A stretch of DNA of 32,845 nucleotides, taken from positions 1 to 32,845 of the forward strand of contig JAZREJ010000023.1 in the NCBI GenBank assembly GCA_045660745.1, given 5' to 3'. The position numbers were made by a program, and so were the translations under genes. The stretch is from RGIG6353 sp045660745 (GTDB taxonomy: Bacteria; Bacillota; Clostridia; Oscillospirales; SIG627). The notes below the pieces were generated by a model, which saw only the letters and a program-made list of their open reading frames with translations, was not told the origin of the DNA and searched no databases. Shown one piece after another: positions 1 through 9,318 of this stretch (position 1 is its first letter; each line of letters begins with the position of its first letter).

Positions 1-2
1 CG

Positions 3-350
3 TTAGGACGATATTTCCTACTAATCCGTTTTCTCGTTAGGACGATATTTCGTCCTAATCCGTTTTTTCTTTAGGACGATATTTCGTCCTAATCCGTTTT
101 TTCTTTAGGACGATATTTCTTCCTAATCTGTTTTTGTCTTAGGAGGATATTTCTTCCTAATCTGTTTTTGTCTTAGGACGATATTTCGTCCTAATCCGTT
201 TTTTCGTTAGGACGATATTTCCTACTAATCCGTTTTCTCGTTAGGACGATATTTCGTCCTAATCCGTTTTTTCTTTAGGACGATATTTCGTCCTAATCCG
301 TTTTTTCTTTAGGACGATATTTCGTCCTAATTTATTTTTGCCTTAGGACG
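3..350. repeat. Tandem array of ten 34-bp palindromic units
   Basis: Ten consecutive units of exactly 34 bp begin at 3, 37, 71, 105, 139, 173, 207, 241, 275 and 309, with a partial eleventh at 343-350. The common unit holds an inverted repeat, TTAGGACGA ... TCGTCCTAA, around a TATT loop, followed by a T-rich linker (TCCGTTTTTTCT). Units at 105 and 139 are variants, and units at 3 and 207 have a changed right arm (CCTACTAA). Units 3-104 and 207-308 match by eye, giving a higher-order period of six units (204 bp). The array reaches the left edge and may continue. There are no unique spacers, so it is not CRISPR. In RNA each unit would resemble a weak intrinsic terminator; function is unknown. 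The following 351-470 holds no gene that I can see. Confidence 0.9.
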
Positions 351-511
351 CTAAAACCGGAATTGTCAAGATACGAAATGTCATTGAAATACGATGCATT
401 TTTCGGAGATAATCAAGATTATATTCAGTTCAAGTAATCTGTAACTCAATAATCCTTGCCACTCGTGATATGCACCCCAAAAGTTAGACACTTTTGGAGG
501 TGCATATTTTT

Positions 512-629
512 ATGTCAAAAAAGCAGAAAAAGTACTCGTCAGAGTTCAAAATAGGTGTTATAATGGATATGCGAGAACACCAACTTGGATATAACAAAAC
601 AGTGCGAAAGTATTGGGATATAACCGGAG
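512..629 (+). pseudogene. IS3-family transposase OrfA, N-terminal fragment
   Basis: ATG at 512 is preceded by GGAGG at 496-500. The product starts MSKKQKKYSSEFKIGVIMDM, the usual lysine-rich opening of an IS3-family OrfA helix-turn-helix protein, and runs to about KYWDIT before the sequence changes character near 626-630. The missing part of OrfA resumes near 2717. The reading frame from 512 runs on to 682 only as unrelated residues, so this is a disrupted gene, not a short real one. Confidence 0.7.
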
Positions 630-630
630 G

Positions 631-2727
631 TCAAGAACACAACATCAACTGTCCTGTCTCTCCTAAATGCTTAAATGCATAGTAGGGGAGTGTGTTGTTC
701 CACGCAACCTTCGTGTTCATTATCTCAAAGTGTTTTTTGCCTTCTTCTGTATCATCCTTATAGATTTTCTTTCGGCTATTGATTTCCTTGACACTTGCCT
801 CACCCAATGCTCTTACACCCTCGTTGTATTTTGCGACATGGAATTGGTCAATCTGACTAACCACATTAGCAATTGTTCGCACGATGCCATCGAGAGTCTG
901 CAAATCCTCAAGAGAAAGGTTTTGGAGAATGTACTCGTTGTTGCCTATAGTCTGCATATCAATGGTGCTGTTCGCCTTATTGATAAGGTGACGTGCGACA
1001 GCATCAAGAGATACGCCCTTGAACACCTTGCCGTGAGTGAGCTTCCTTTCAAGCTTCACAAGTTCCTTGAGCCTTTCGACATCTGCCTTGAGAAGCTCAT
1101 TGGTCTTGCGTAGCTTCTCATTCTCGCCCATAATGTCATAGATGGATGTGGTGTTGCGGTCTTGGTAACGGATGTCCTCGCTCGATGTGGGGTTGGTGTT
1201 GTCAATGTTCTTGAATTGATTGCTATCCACGAAGCCATATGTAACAAGACCACTTTCCCAAGCCATCACTCCGTCATATCCAAGTTCTACAATCCTTTCC
1301 TTAAACTTCTTCGAAGATGTAATATCGTAAATACGAGCATTTCTAAAATCAACCATTTCTTCAAGTTCATCCGTAGTTAATTGTACAATATTCGCAAGTT
1401 CTTGCAATGTTTTTTGATAGTCGGTATAAGAATCAATGTCACCAATATCGAGCATTTTTGTGATATTTAAGTATCCCTTTAACACTATAGGCTCATCAGA
1501 CCACGAGTAGTCTTTAGCGTATTCATAGTCCTTTGCCGCCCAATTCAAGCCACCGTGTCTGGAAGATTCATAACTATAATATGGCTCAAATATGGTAAAT
1601 TCTTCTTTCGTTCCGTGATATACGGGCAATAAGTTACCTTCATAATCCCTTACTTTTGAATCCTTAAAGTATTTCATCTGTGCTTCGGAGAGCGTTCTGC
1701 CTTCGGTGTCTCGGTCGGAATTTTGAACGTCGAAAAAATTTTCCTTGACTTTTTCATCTGAATCGAGTATACTGTTATCAATGAACGGAGTATCATGCGT
1801 GAAGGTCACTATACGGCCGGATCCAACTTGATACCTTCCGTTCATTTTCTTTTTGTCATAAACTACTTCGTTATCCCTTAAATATTTTTGAAAATCGTCT
1901 GGCGAGTATTGAGTTACAACAATATTGTAGTACCCCTCGTTATAGCCGTTCATGTACTGATTGTATTTGTAGTTTTGGGTAGGGTCTTCGTCTCTTGCAA
2001 AGTCAATCGAAACAAGGACCTTTTTGTTATTTCCGTTATAGAAGGATACAACCATAGCATATCTGCCGTTCTCTTGGAGAACGATATAAGCGGGGTGTCC
2101 CATTTCTTTTGATATTGTGACGATATCATCGGGAGAAAGATTATGAGGACGTTCATTCCCGTAAGATGCACCATCTTCCTCGTCCATGTTTTGCCTCAAA
2201 TGCTTAACTCGAGAAGCCATCGGGACGTGCATCACGTTATACTTTCCTTCGGAATGAACTCGCACAACATCAATAAAGAATTCGGGAGTCGATATTCTTA
2301 ATGGAAGGTAAGTATCATTGTCATAAATTCCATTTTGAACATTTTCAAGTAGGTAGCGAAGGTCATCTTCTGTTAGTTCTTCTGCATTTTTTGTATCACC
2401 TTCTCGGTCATCATACTGCACAAGCACATCCTCACCCGACTTATCGGATGTTTCTGTTTTGGTAGATTTAGACACCTCAAGAGCCTTATTTGTCTCAACC
2501 GACTTCGTAAGCATCTCATCCCACATCTTGGAAAGCTCCTGTAATTCTGCCTCATAACTGCGAAGGATTACTGCTTCGTCACTATTGGATTTGTAGCCGT
2601 TGAGGAGGTTGTTTACCCATTCAAGGAGCTTATTGAGAAGTGCTTTGACTTGCTCAACAAATCCCTTCTTCTCGGTTTGGGACATCGAATCAAACATCCG
2701 TCTGCCTTCTTCGGACATGGAGAGCAA
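631..2727 (-). pseudogene. Internal fragment of a phage/ICE polyvalent protein (MuF-C/PBECR-like and ADP-ribosyltransferase-like modules)
   Basis: A 698-codon open frame without natural ends: its apparent TTG start at 2725-2727 lies in the IS sequence, and its last residues (after HLGETGQ) look like junction sequence. Residues about 1-50 are helical and charged. Residues about 115-310 contain HNLSPDDIVTISKEMGHPAY and a following strand-rich stretch typical of the MuF C-terminal/PBECR nuclease-like module. Residues about 345-520 begin LSEAQMKYFKDSKVRD and continue to LPVYHGT, the signature of the ADP-ribosyltransferase-like domain of polyvalent proteins. A coiled coil (about 535-575) and a helical tail follow. 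Such proteins are thought to be delivered with phage or conjugative DNA to blunt host defences. The fragment is still open, so it arrived recently or is in a stable state. Domain names are from recalled motifs. Confidence 0.7.
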
Positions 2728-3142
2728 TTATCAAAAACAAGTACAAAGGTGGGAACGCGTATTTTTAGAAGAAGGAGCCGAAGGTCTGATGAAAGAAAGA
2801 CGAGGCAGAGCTTGCAACGCAAGCGGTTCGAACAAAGGTCGTCCGCCTAAGTTTGACCGAAAGGTAGAAGAAGATCTCATCGCCGAGAACCAAAGACTTC
2901 TTGCCAAACATAATATTACGCAAAGTATGTCCCGAAAAGGAAACTGTATGGACAACGGAATAATGGAAAACTTCTTTGGCAGGCTGAAGGTCGAAATGTA
3001 TTACGGTGAAAAATTTGAATCCCCTAGGGGATTCATTGAAAAGTTAGAAGAATACATACATTATAACAACAACGAGAGAATCTCTCTCAAATTAAAAGGA
3101 ATGAGCCCAGTTCAGCACCGAGCTCATTCGCAAATGATTTAA
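2717..3142 (+). pseudogene. IS3-family transposase remnant: end of OrfA fused to C-terminal tail of OrfB
   Basis: From the ATG at 2717 the frame reads MESNYQKQVQRWERVFLEEG, the second half of an IS3 OrfA helix-turn-helix domain, then a leucine-zipper-like stretch (about residues 50-65), and passes directly into SMSRKGNCMDNGIMENFFG, the region around the last Glu of the DDE catalytic triad of OrfB. It ends KGMSPVQHRAHSQMI. The first two catalytic Asp regions, and the frameshift site that normally joins OrfA to OrfB, are missing. An internal deletion of roughly 200-250 codons explains this. The product cannot be an active transposase. Confidence 0.8.
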
Positions 3143-3177
3143 TATTTAATTTTGTCTAAACTTTTGGGTTCACTTCA

Positions 3178-3219
3178 TTAGGACGTTAAAACGTCCTAAT
3201 TTATTTTTGTCTTAGGACA
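3178..3219. repeat. Isolated copy of the 34-bp palindromic unit beyond the IS
   Basis: Six bases after the right IS end a complete unit (3178-3211) and the start of a next one (3212-3219) recur. The palindrome is TTAGGACGTT ... AACGTCCTAA around AA, so the centre differs from the main array but base pairing is kept and even extended to 10 bp. The linker (AATTTATTTTTGTC) matches the last array unit at 309-342 more closely than the others. Confidence 0.8.
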
Positions 3220-3240
3220 CTAGTAGAATTATAACCGAAA

Positions 3241-3273
3241 AACGAATTGCCACTCATGGCAATTCGTTTTTTA
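3241..3273. terminator. Bidirectional intrinsic terminator downstream of asnB
   Basis: Arms AACGAATTGCC (3241-3251) and GGCAATTCGTT (3258-3268) pair perfectly around ACTCAT. The right side continues TTTTT and the left side, read on the minus strand, also continues into a T run. It can end transcripts from asnB and anything coming from the IS side. Confidence 0.8.
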
Positions 3274-3297
3274 ATGATTAAAAGCTTTTGAAGATTT

Positions 3298-3379
3298 CAA
3301 AGAAGCTTTTCTCGAAAAGTTTCTTTGGCGGGGTTTGGGGCAGTGCCCCATTACATACTAAACATTTGGGCAGTGCCCC
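3298..3379 (+). repeat. Dispersed palindromic intergenic repeat, copy A
   Basis: Contains a long palindrome (arms 3298-3311 and 3314-3327, one mismatch), a GGCGGGGTTT linker, and two GGGGCAGTGCCCC-type hairpins (3337-3349 and 3368-3379). The same order of parts is present in opposite orientation at 9319-9394. This is the pattern of a genome-wide intergenic repeat. It occupies the gap between asnB and its likely terminator, where I see no gene. Confidence 0.65.
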
Positions 3380-3413
3380 ATTATAATAATAAATCATTCC
3401 ACGGGACAATAAA

Positions 3414-5258
3414 TCAAATACCTTTAGTATACATATCATACCAGCGCTGGAACACGAGGATACACCAGAGCTTGCGGTAGTTGTCCGCACTTCCGTCGCG
3501 GTGTTTTTCAAGAAGCTCAAGTGCGTGCTTCTTGTCAACGTACGGATTATCTGAAGAGTTCTCGATGATGTCCTTTGCCCAGGAGTAAAGCTCATTTTTC
3601 AGCCACTTTCTGACAGGCACGGGATATCCGAGCTTGGGACGCATGAACGTTTCCTCGTCAACAAGGTCACGGAAGGCATATCTGAGAATGTACTTCGTGG
3701 TGTTGTGAGAAAGCTTCTCGGAATCGTGAAGAGTGGACGCAACACGGAATACCTCCTTGTCGAGGAAGGGGACTCTGACCTCCAGTGAGTGCGCCATGCT
3801 CAGTCTGTCGCCCTTGACGAGAATGTCACCCCTGAGCCAGGTGTGCATATCAACGTACTGCATGCGTGTCATGGGAGAAAGATGCTCGCATTCCTTGTAA
3901 ATCGGAGCGGTTATCTCTGAGAAATGCACGTCGGGAGACCAAGTCTTAAGAATATTCTTCTTGTCCTTTTCGTTCCATATGAAGGCATTTCCGACGTAAC
4001 GCTTTTCAAGAGGCGTGGTGCCTCGGTAAATGAGCTGCTTGCCCTTGAAGCCGTCGGGGAGAATCCGTGAAACTCCCGAAAGTGCCTTCTTGATGAAGCT
4101 CGGAAGGGCATATATCTTTGATGAAACAGAGCTTTCGTTGTAGATGCGGTAGCCTCCGAAAAGCTCGTCCGAGCCTTCGCCCGAAAGAACTACCTTCAGA
4201 TGCCGTGCCGCCTCCTCGCAGATGAGGTATATCGCCATGGTGGAAGGGTCGGCAGTGGGAAAATCAAGATGATAGACCACCTTATCAAAGGCGCGCTTGA
4301 AGTCCTCAAGTCCCGCTACAAGCTTTATGTGCTCAACGTCAAGATGACGGGCAATACTCGATGCCTCGTCTATCTCCGAGTATTCCTTCTCACCGAAAGC
4401 CACGGTAAATGCTTTGATGCCGGGATTGAGACGGCTGGCGGTCGCGGTTATTACCGCCGAGTCAATACCTCCCGACAGGAAGGTTCCAACGTCAACGTCG
4501 GATATCATGTGATACTTGACGCTTGACTCAATAACCTCTCTCACCTCAGCCGCCTTCTTCTCGAAGTCATCTGCCTTTTTCGGGTTGAAGGTGGGAGAGT
4601 AGTACTTCTTTATTTCGTTTTTATCCCCGTTTGACACCATGTAGTGGCCTGCGGGGAGTATCTTTATCTCGGGGTGCATGGTCGAGGGCTCGGGCACGTA
4701 CTGATAGGTGAAATAGTGCTGGACAGCCCTGTCGGAAACAAGCGTCTTATCAAGAGACGGCTCAAGATAGAGCGCCTTTGATTCGGATGAAAAGAGAAGC
4801 TTGCCTTCCCGTTCAAGATAGTAAAGAGGCTTGATGCCGAATGGATCGCGTCCGAGCATCGCACAGTTGTTCTTTTCGTCGAAAATAGCAAAAGCGAACA
4901 TACCGCGCAAGTCATTTATGAAGCTCTCGCCATCCCTCTTGTAAAGAGCAAGCATTACTTCAATCTCGGAGTTTGTGCGAAATTCGACACCGTCAGAAAT
5001 AAGCGTTTCGCGAAGCTCACGGTAGTTGTATATCTCTCCGTTGAATATGCCGAGAAGCCCGTCGCGCTCAAATGGCTGGCTTCCGAGCTCAAGGTCGATG
5101 ATGCTCAGTCTTCGGAATCCGACACCCACTTTATCGTAAAAGACCTGCCGTCCCTCGTCAGGACCGCGGAAGTGAATGGCGTCCGACATTTTTATAACAA
5201 GGCTTTTCTCCTCTTCCAGAAGAGAAGAGCTTTTAAACATTCCTACAAATCCGCACAA
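3414..5258 (-). CDS. asnB: Asparagine synthase (glutamine-hydrolysing)
   Basis: Makes asparagine from aspartate, ATP and glutamine-derived ammonia in the cytoplasm. The 614-residue length is normal for the family. The start must be the TTG at 5256-5258, because it places the catalytic nucleophile as Cys2 (MCGFVGMF); an AGGAG lies about 10 bases upstream and overlaps the end of the previous gene. The N-terminal class II glutaminase domain shows RRLSIIDLELGSQPF, NGEIYNYREL and GRDPFGIKPLYY. The synthetase domain has the PP-loop SGGIDSA and a GEGSDELFGGY motif. It follows the membrane-protein gene by 15 bases, so the two are probably cotranscribed with secA. A bidirectional terminator lies downstream at 3241-3273. 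Confidence 0.97.
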   Translation of the reverse strand: MCGFVGMFKSSSLLEEEKSLVIKMSDAIHFRGPDEGRQVFYDKVGVGFRRLSIIDLELGSQPFERDGLLGIFNGEIYNYRELRETLISDGVEFRTNSEIEVMLALYKRDGESFINDLRGMFAFAIFDEKNNCAMLGRDPFGIKPLYYLEREGKLLFSSESKALYLEPSLDKTLVSDRAVQHYFTYQYVPEPSTMHPEIKILPAGHYMVSNGDKNEIKKYYSPTFNPKKADDFEKKAAEVREVIESSVKYHMISDVDVGTFLSGGIDSAVITATASRLNPGIKAFTVAFGEKEYSEIDEASSIARHLDVEHIKLVAGLEDFKRAFDKVVYHLDFPTADPSTMAIYLICEEAARHLKVVLSGEGSDELFGGYRIYNESSVSSKIYALPSFIKKALSGVSRILPDGFKGKQLIYRGTTPLEKRYVGNAFIWNEKDKKNILKTWSPDVHFSEITAPIYKECEHLSPMTRMQYVDMHTWLRGDILVKGDRLSMAHSLEVRVPFLDKEVFRVASTLHDSEKLSHNTTKYILRYAFRDLVDEETFMRPKLGYPVPVRKWLKNELYSWAKDIIENSSDNPYVDKKHALELLEKHRDGSADNYRKLWCILVFQRWYDMYTKGI

Positions 5259-5273
5259 ATCAAACAGTCTCCT

Positions 5274-6548
5274 TTATAAATCCTTTATTTTGTATTTTGC
5301 GAGTATGCGGGAGGAGACCGAATGGATGCGGTCTATCACCACGTATACGAAAAAGACAGCGAATATAAGATTGGGGAACGCGAAGGTTGCGTTCTTCAAG
5401 GGAAGCGCGTAAAGAATAAAGTTAAATACCGCAAGAATAGCAGAAGAGCCCGCAATTATAATGCCCTTGTAGTGCTCTGCCTCGTCAAGATACCGCTCCT
5501 CTATTGCAAAAAGCGCCTTTGAGAGAAGGAAAAATACAAGGAGGGTGAGGGCGGATGTGACAACGGCAAATATCATGGTATATTCCTTGTCAGCGAATGC
5601 GTATTCAACGGCAGCGCCCAGCTTTTCATGCCAGTATAGTCTGTAGAAGAAGGAGGCGCAGGAGGAAATTATTCCGAGCCCCGACACGAGGATGAGGGGA
5701 AGAGTTCTCATTCCCATCTTGCGCTGAACGTAGAGCGAGAAAATGAAAATGAGCAAAAATCCGACAGCCGTGGGTATCATCTCAACAAAGTCAATGTAAA
5801 AGTCAACGAAAAAGAGAGGAGACACAATTATCATGGAGCGGAAAGCCCTCGTTCTCTTGAGAAGCATCCTTGAAGGAACGCTTAATACGTTCTTTTCGTA
5901 GTTTGAGTAAAGACGTGACACGAGCTCACGGTTACGGGCAAGCTTTACAAAATAAAATGAAAGCTTGAATATCATGAGGATGAAAGCAAGTGTCATCAAG
6001 AAGAACGCAAGAACGGTGAGCACGTTGAAAAGTGCCGAAAAATCAATGTGCCATACACTGCTTCCGTAGTATCCCGTCTCGGCAGGGTCAAAGAGAGACA
6101 CAACGCTCGGTGCCACCATCAGGGTGTCCTTCAGAAAAAGGAAGAGCACCGTGAGAGACTTTATCTCAGATGTCTTTTTTGACGATATCAGGATTCCCTG
6201 ACGGGTTGCCGTGTAATCAAGAGAGCTAAAAAACTGCTTGAGAAACGGCAGGATGAGTATTACGTCTATTATTGCAAGCGAGAAGGTAACAACAAGAAGG
6301 TTTGTTTTCTCAAGGCTTGGCATATAGAACATCAAAACAAATTTTACACATGAGAGGGCAAGCAGTCTTTTGGCAAGGCTTTTCGCATCGTCCGCTCTCT
6401 CGTCTATATCGGCAAGCACCGATATGCCCGAAATTATAAAAAGGTATCCGATGAAATCCGGTAACAGGTCAATTATAACAATATCGGGAGACATAAGGAA
6501 TATAAAGCCGAAAAGCAGCCTTTTATATCCGATACTTCTCTTTATCAT
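5274..6548 (-). CDS. Polytopic membrane protein of unknown function
   Basis: A 424-residue protein with about 11-12 hydrophobic segments and no signal peptide, so an integral inner-membrane protein. The start is the ATG at 6546-6548, which overlaps the secA stop as ATGA with GGAGGAG just upstream; a longer reading into secA is not needed. It opens MIKRSIGYKRLLFGF and has DIVIIDLLPDFIGYLFIISG near the N-terminus. A related stretch, VDFYIDFVEMIPTAVGFLLI, occurs near the middle, which suggests an internal two-fold duplication. The (I)DxLPDFIGY signature is common in unassigned Clostridia membrane proteins. It is coupled to secA and closely followed by asnB. I do not recognise a function. Confidence 0.85.
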   Translation of the reverse strand: MIKRSIGYKRLLFGFIFLMSPDIVIIDLLPDFIGYLFIISGISVLADIDERADDAKSLAKRLLALSCVKFVLMFYMPSLEKTNLLVVTFSLAIIDVILILPFLKQFFSSLDYTATRQGILISSKKTSEIKSLTVLFLFLKDTLMVAPSVVSLFDPAETGYYGSSVWHIDFSALFNVLTVLAFFLMTLAFILMIFKLSFYFVKLARNRELVSRLYSNYEKNVLSVPSRMLLKRTRAFRSMIIVSPLFFVDFYIDFVEMIPTAVGFLLIFIFSLYVQRKMGMRTLPLILVSGLGIISSCASFFYRLYWHEKLGAAVEYAFADKEYTMIFAVVTSALTLLVFFLLSKALFAIEERYLDEAEHYKGIIIAGSSAILAVFNFILYALPLKNATFAFPNLIFAVFFVYVVIDRIHSVSSRILAKYKIKDL

Positions 6549-9289
6549 TCTTCTCCTCCGACACTTTTGCCACAGCATTTCTTATACTTCAGACCGCTTC
6601 CGCAGGGGCAGAGGTCGTTGCGTCCCACCTTCTCGGCATCGCTCTTTCTTACGGGTGCCTTCTTCTGGGGGGTGGCATCTCCTCCGTGGGAGGTTCCCGT
6701 AATCTTCACAACGTTTTCACGCTTGATCTCATTTCTTGGCATTACCGAGAGCACCTGACGTACGGTGTCCGCGCGGATATCCGATATCATTTCGTCGAAC
6801 ATATCCGCACCCTCTATCTTGTATACGGCAACGGGGTCACGCTGACCGTATGCGTGCAGTCTTATACCGCTCTCAAGAGTATCCATAGCGTCAATGTGAT
6901 CCATCCACTTGCGGTCAACGTTGCGCAAAAGGATAACTCGTTCAGCCTCGCGCATAACCTCGGGAGTCATAAGCGCCTCTTTGGCATCGTACAGAGCCTC
7001 ACCCTTTTTGAGAAGAAGCCCTTCTATCTCCTCGGGAGCCATTCCCGCAAGTATCTTTTCGCTGTCGCTGTCATCAAGAATGAGAGGGTAAAATTCCTTT
7101 ATGAGCGCTTCGGCATCCCAATTCTCTTTTTCCGCAGGGAAACAGAGTGAGACCTTTTCGGAAATGAGAGAGCGAAGCATTGAACGTATCTTGGTTTCAA
7201 GGTCGGCTCCGTCAAGCACCTCGCGGCGCTGAGAATAGATGACCTTTCTCTGCTCATTCATAACGTCATCGTACATCAACACGTTCTTACGGCGGGCGAA
7301 GTTGGTGCCCTCAAGACGCTTTTGCGCGTTCTCAATAGTGCTTGAAAGAATACCGGCATCTATTGCCTCATCGTCGGCTATCTTCATCTTGCCTACGATA
7401 AAGGATATCTTGTCGCCTCCGAAAAGACGCATGAGGTCATCGTCAAGAGAGAGGTAGAAGCAGGAGTTTCCCGGGTCGCCCTGACGTCCGGAACGTCCTC
7501 TGAGCTGATTGTCGATGCGTCGTGATTCGTGGCGCTCGGTACCGAGGATGAAAAGACCTCCTGCGGCAATTACCTTTTCACGCTCGGGCGCTATCTCCGC
7601 TTCATGCTTCTTCTGAAGCTCGTTAAATCTTGCGCGTACCGAAAGAATTTCTTCATTGTCGGTGTCAAAAACGCTGTCCGCCATTGCAATAAGCTCGTCA
7701 GACCAGCCCTCGCGACGAAGGTCGACACGGGCAAGATATTCGGGATTACCTCCGAGCATGATGTCGGTACCACGTCCTGCCATATTGGTGGAAATGGTTA
7801 CCGCACCGTACTTACCCGCCTGTGCAATAATTTCCGCTTCCTTTTCGTGGAATTTCGCGTTGAGTACGTTGTGGGGGATTCCGTTTTTCGTAAGCTCACG
7901 GGAGAGAGCCTCGGATTTGTCGATGGAGACGGTACCTACAAGGACCGGCTGTCCCTTGTCGTGGCATTGCTTTATCTGACGGATGAGGGCTGTGTATTTA
8001 CCGCTTTGATTCTTGAAAACCTTGTCATCAAGATCGTCGCGTATCATGGGCTTGTTTGTCGGGATTACGATGACGTCGAGATTGTATATCTCACGGAATT
8101 CGTCCTCCTCGGTGAGTGCGGTACCTGTCATACCCGAAAGCTTCTTGTAGAGACGGAAATAGTTCTGGAAGGTGATGGTCGCAAGTGTCTTTGACTCTCG
8201 CTCAACCTTTACGTTTTCCTTTGCTTCAATTGCCTGATGAAGCCCGTCCGAGTAGCGTCTGCCCGGCATGAGACGTCCTGTGAATGCGTCAACGATTATG
8301 ACCTTTTCGTCCTTTACAACGTAGTCAACGTCACGCTTCATGGCACCCCAAGCCTTTATCGCCTGATTTATGTGATGGGCAATCTCGGCGTTTTCCGGAT
8401 CGGAAAAGTTCTCAATACCAAAGAACGCCTCCACTTTCGCAATACCTGCCTCGGTGATGGTGGCGGAATTTGCCTTTTCGTCGATTATATAATCGTATTT
8501 CTTTTCGTTTTCCTCGTCAATGACTTTGTCGTCCGTCTCTTTTATTTTAAGAGATTTGAAGGTGCGGGCAAGACTGTTTGCAACCTCATACAGCTTTGTG
8601 GACTTTTCGCCTTGTCCCGAGATGATAAGAGGAGTTCTTGCCTCGTCGATGAGTATGGAGTCTACCTCGTCGACAATGGCAAAATTGTGCTCGCGCTGTA
8701 CCATGCGCTCCTTGTAGATAACAAGGTTGTCTCTCAGGTAGTCGAAGCCGAATTCGTTGTTCGTACCGTAGGTAATATCAGAGTTGTAAGCACTCTGTCG
8801 CTCCTCCTCCTCAAGACCGTGTACGATGAGTCCGACGGTAAGTCCGAGGAAGTTATATATCTTTCCCATCCACTCACTGTCTCGGCGCGCAAGGTAGTCG
8901 TTTACCGTGACGATGTGAACTCCGCGTCCCGTGAGGGCATTGAGGTAGGCGGGGAGGGTAGCCATGAGGGTCTTACCTTCACCCGTTTTCATTTCGGCGA
9001 TTCGACCCTGGTGGATGATGATACCGCCGATAAGCTGAACGTAGTAGTGACGCTTTCCGAGAACTCGCCATGCCGCCTCGCGTACAACGGCGTATGCATC
9101 GGGAAGTATGTCGTCAAGGGTCTCACCCTTGTTAAGTCTTCCCTTGAGAATGTTTGTTTGTGAGGAAAGCTCAGCATCGGTCATTGCCGAGTATTTATCA
9201 GACAGAGCCTCTATTTTGTCCGCAATGGGGCGAACCTTTTTGAGCTCCCTGTCACTGTGTGTACCGAATAAAGCTTTAATTAAACCCAT
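6545..9289 (-). CDS. secA: Preprotein translocase ATPase SecA
   Basis: The motor that drives preproteins through SecYEG, peripheral at the cytoplasmic membrane. It is 914 residues, within the usual range. Walker A is GEGKT at 103-107, the DEAD-type Walker B is DEVD at 207-210, and TSTNMAGRGTDI-type motif sequence (ISTNMAGRGTDIMLGG) and LRGRSGRQGDPG are present in the second helicase domain. The C-terminus carries the zinc-binding SEC-C motif CPCGSG...KKCC (about 894-906), used for lipid and SecB-type contacts. ATG at 9287-9289 is preceded by GGAGA at about 8 bases. It is first in a minus-strand run with the membrane protein and asnB. Confidence 0.98.
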   Translation of the reverse strand: MGLIKALFGTHSDRELKKVRPIADKIEALSDKYSAMTDAELSSQTNILKGRLNKGETLDDILPDAYAVVREAAWRVLGKRHYYVQLIGGIIIHQGRIAEMKTGEGKTLMATLPAYLNALTGRGVHIVTVNDYLARRDSEWMGKIYNFLGLTVGLIVHGLEEEERQSAYNSDITYGTNNEFGFDYLRDNLVIYKERMVQREHNFAIVDEVDSILIDEARTPLIISGQGEKSTKLYEVANSLARTFKSLKIKETDDKVIDEENEKKYDYIIDEKANSATITEAGIAKVEAFFGIENFSDPENAEIAHHINQAIKAWGAMKRDVDYVVKDEKVIIVDAFTGRLMPGRRYSDGLHQAIEAKENVKVERESKTLATITFQNYFRLYKKLSGMTGTALTEEDEFREIYNLDVIVIPTNKPMIRDDLDDKVFKNQSGKYTALIRQIKQCHDKGQPVLVGTVSIDKSEALSRELTKNGIPHNVLNAKFHEKEAEIIAQAGKYGAVTISTNMAGRGTDIMLGGNPEYLARVDLRREGWSDELIAMADSVFDTDNEEILSVRARFNELQKKHEAEIAPEREKVIAAGGLFILGTERHESRRIDNQLRGRSGRQGDPGNSCFYLSLDDDLMRLFGGDKISFIVGKMKIADDEAIDAGILSSTIENAQKRLEGTNFARRKNVLMYDDVMNEQRKVIYSQRREVLDGADLETKIRSMLRSLISEKVSLCFPAEKENWDAEALIKEFYPLILDDSDSEKILAGMAPEEIEGLLLKKGEALYDAKEALMTPEVMREAERVILLRNVDRKWMDHIDAMDTLESGIRLHAYGQRDPVAVYKIEGADMFDEMISDIRADTVRQVLSVMPRNEIKRENVVKITGTSHGGDATPQKKAPVRKSDAEKVGRNDLCPCGSGLKYKKCCGKSVGGEE

Positions 9290-9318
9290 TTTAATGTCTC
9301 CGTATTTTATTATTTACA

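Larger units (their letters stand above)
471..3172 (+). mobile_element. Degenerate IS3-family (IS150-like) insertion sequence carrying a foreign gene fragment
   Basis: The left end TGCACCCCAAAAGTTAGACA (471-490) and the reverse complement of the right end TGAACCCAAAAGTTTAGACA (3153-3172) are imperfect 20-bp inverted repeats with TG...CA termini, as in the IS3 family. Inside are the start of orfA, about 2.1 kb of unrelated minus-strand coding sequence, the rest of orfA, and the tail of orfB. Without the foreign block the element would be about 610 bp, against roughly 1.3-1.5 kb for an intact relative, so most of the catalytic domain is gone. I see no matching short target duplication at the ends. 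It could move only with transposase supplied from elsewhere. Confidence 0.75.

Noticed and set aside
3..350. CRISPR array
   Set aside because: The whole 34-bp unit repeats, with no unique spacers and no cas genes nearby.
626..2722. GGAG at both edges as a transposition target duplication
   Set aside because: Only 4 bp, joining at it does not restore the orfA frame, and no transposase or inverted ends bound the insert; it may be chance or microhomology.
8237..9163. 308-codon plus-strand open frame
   Set aside because: Antisense shadow of secA.
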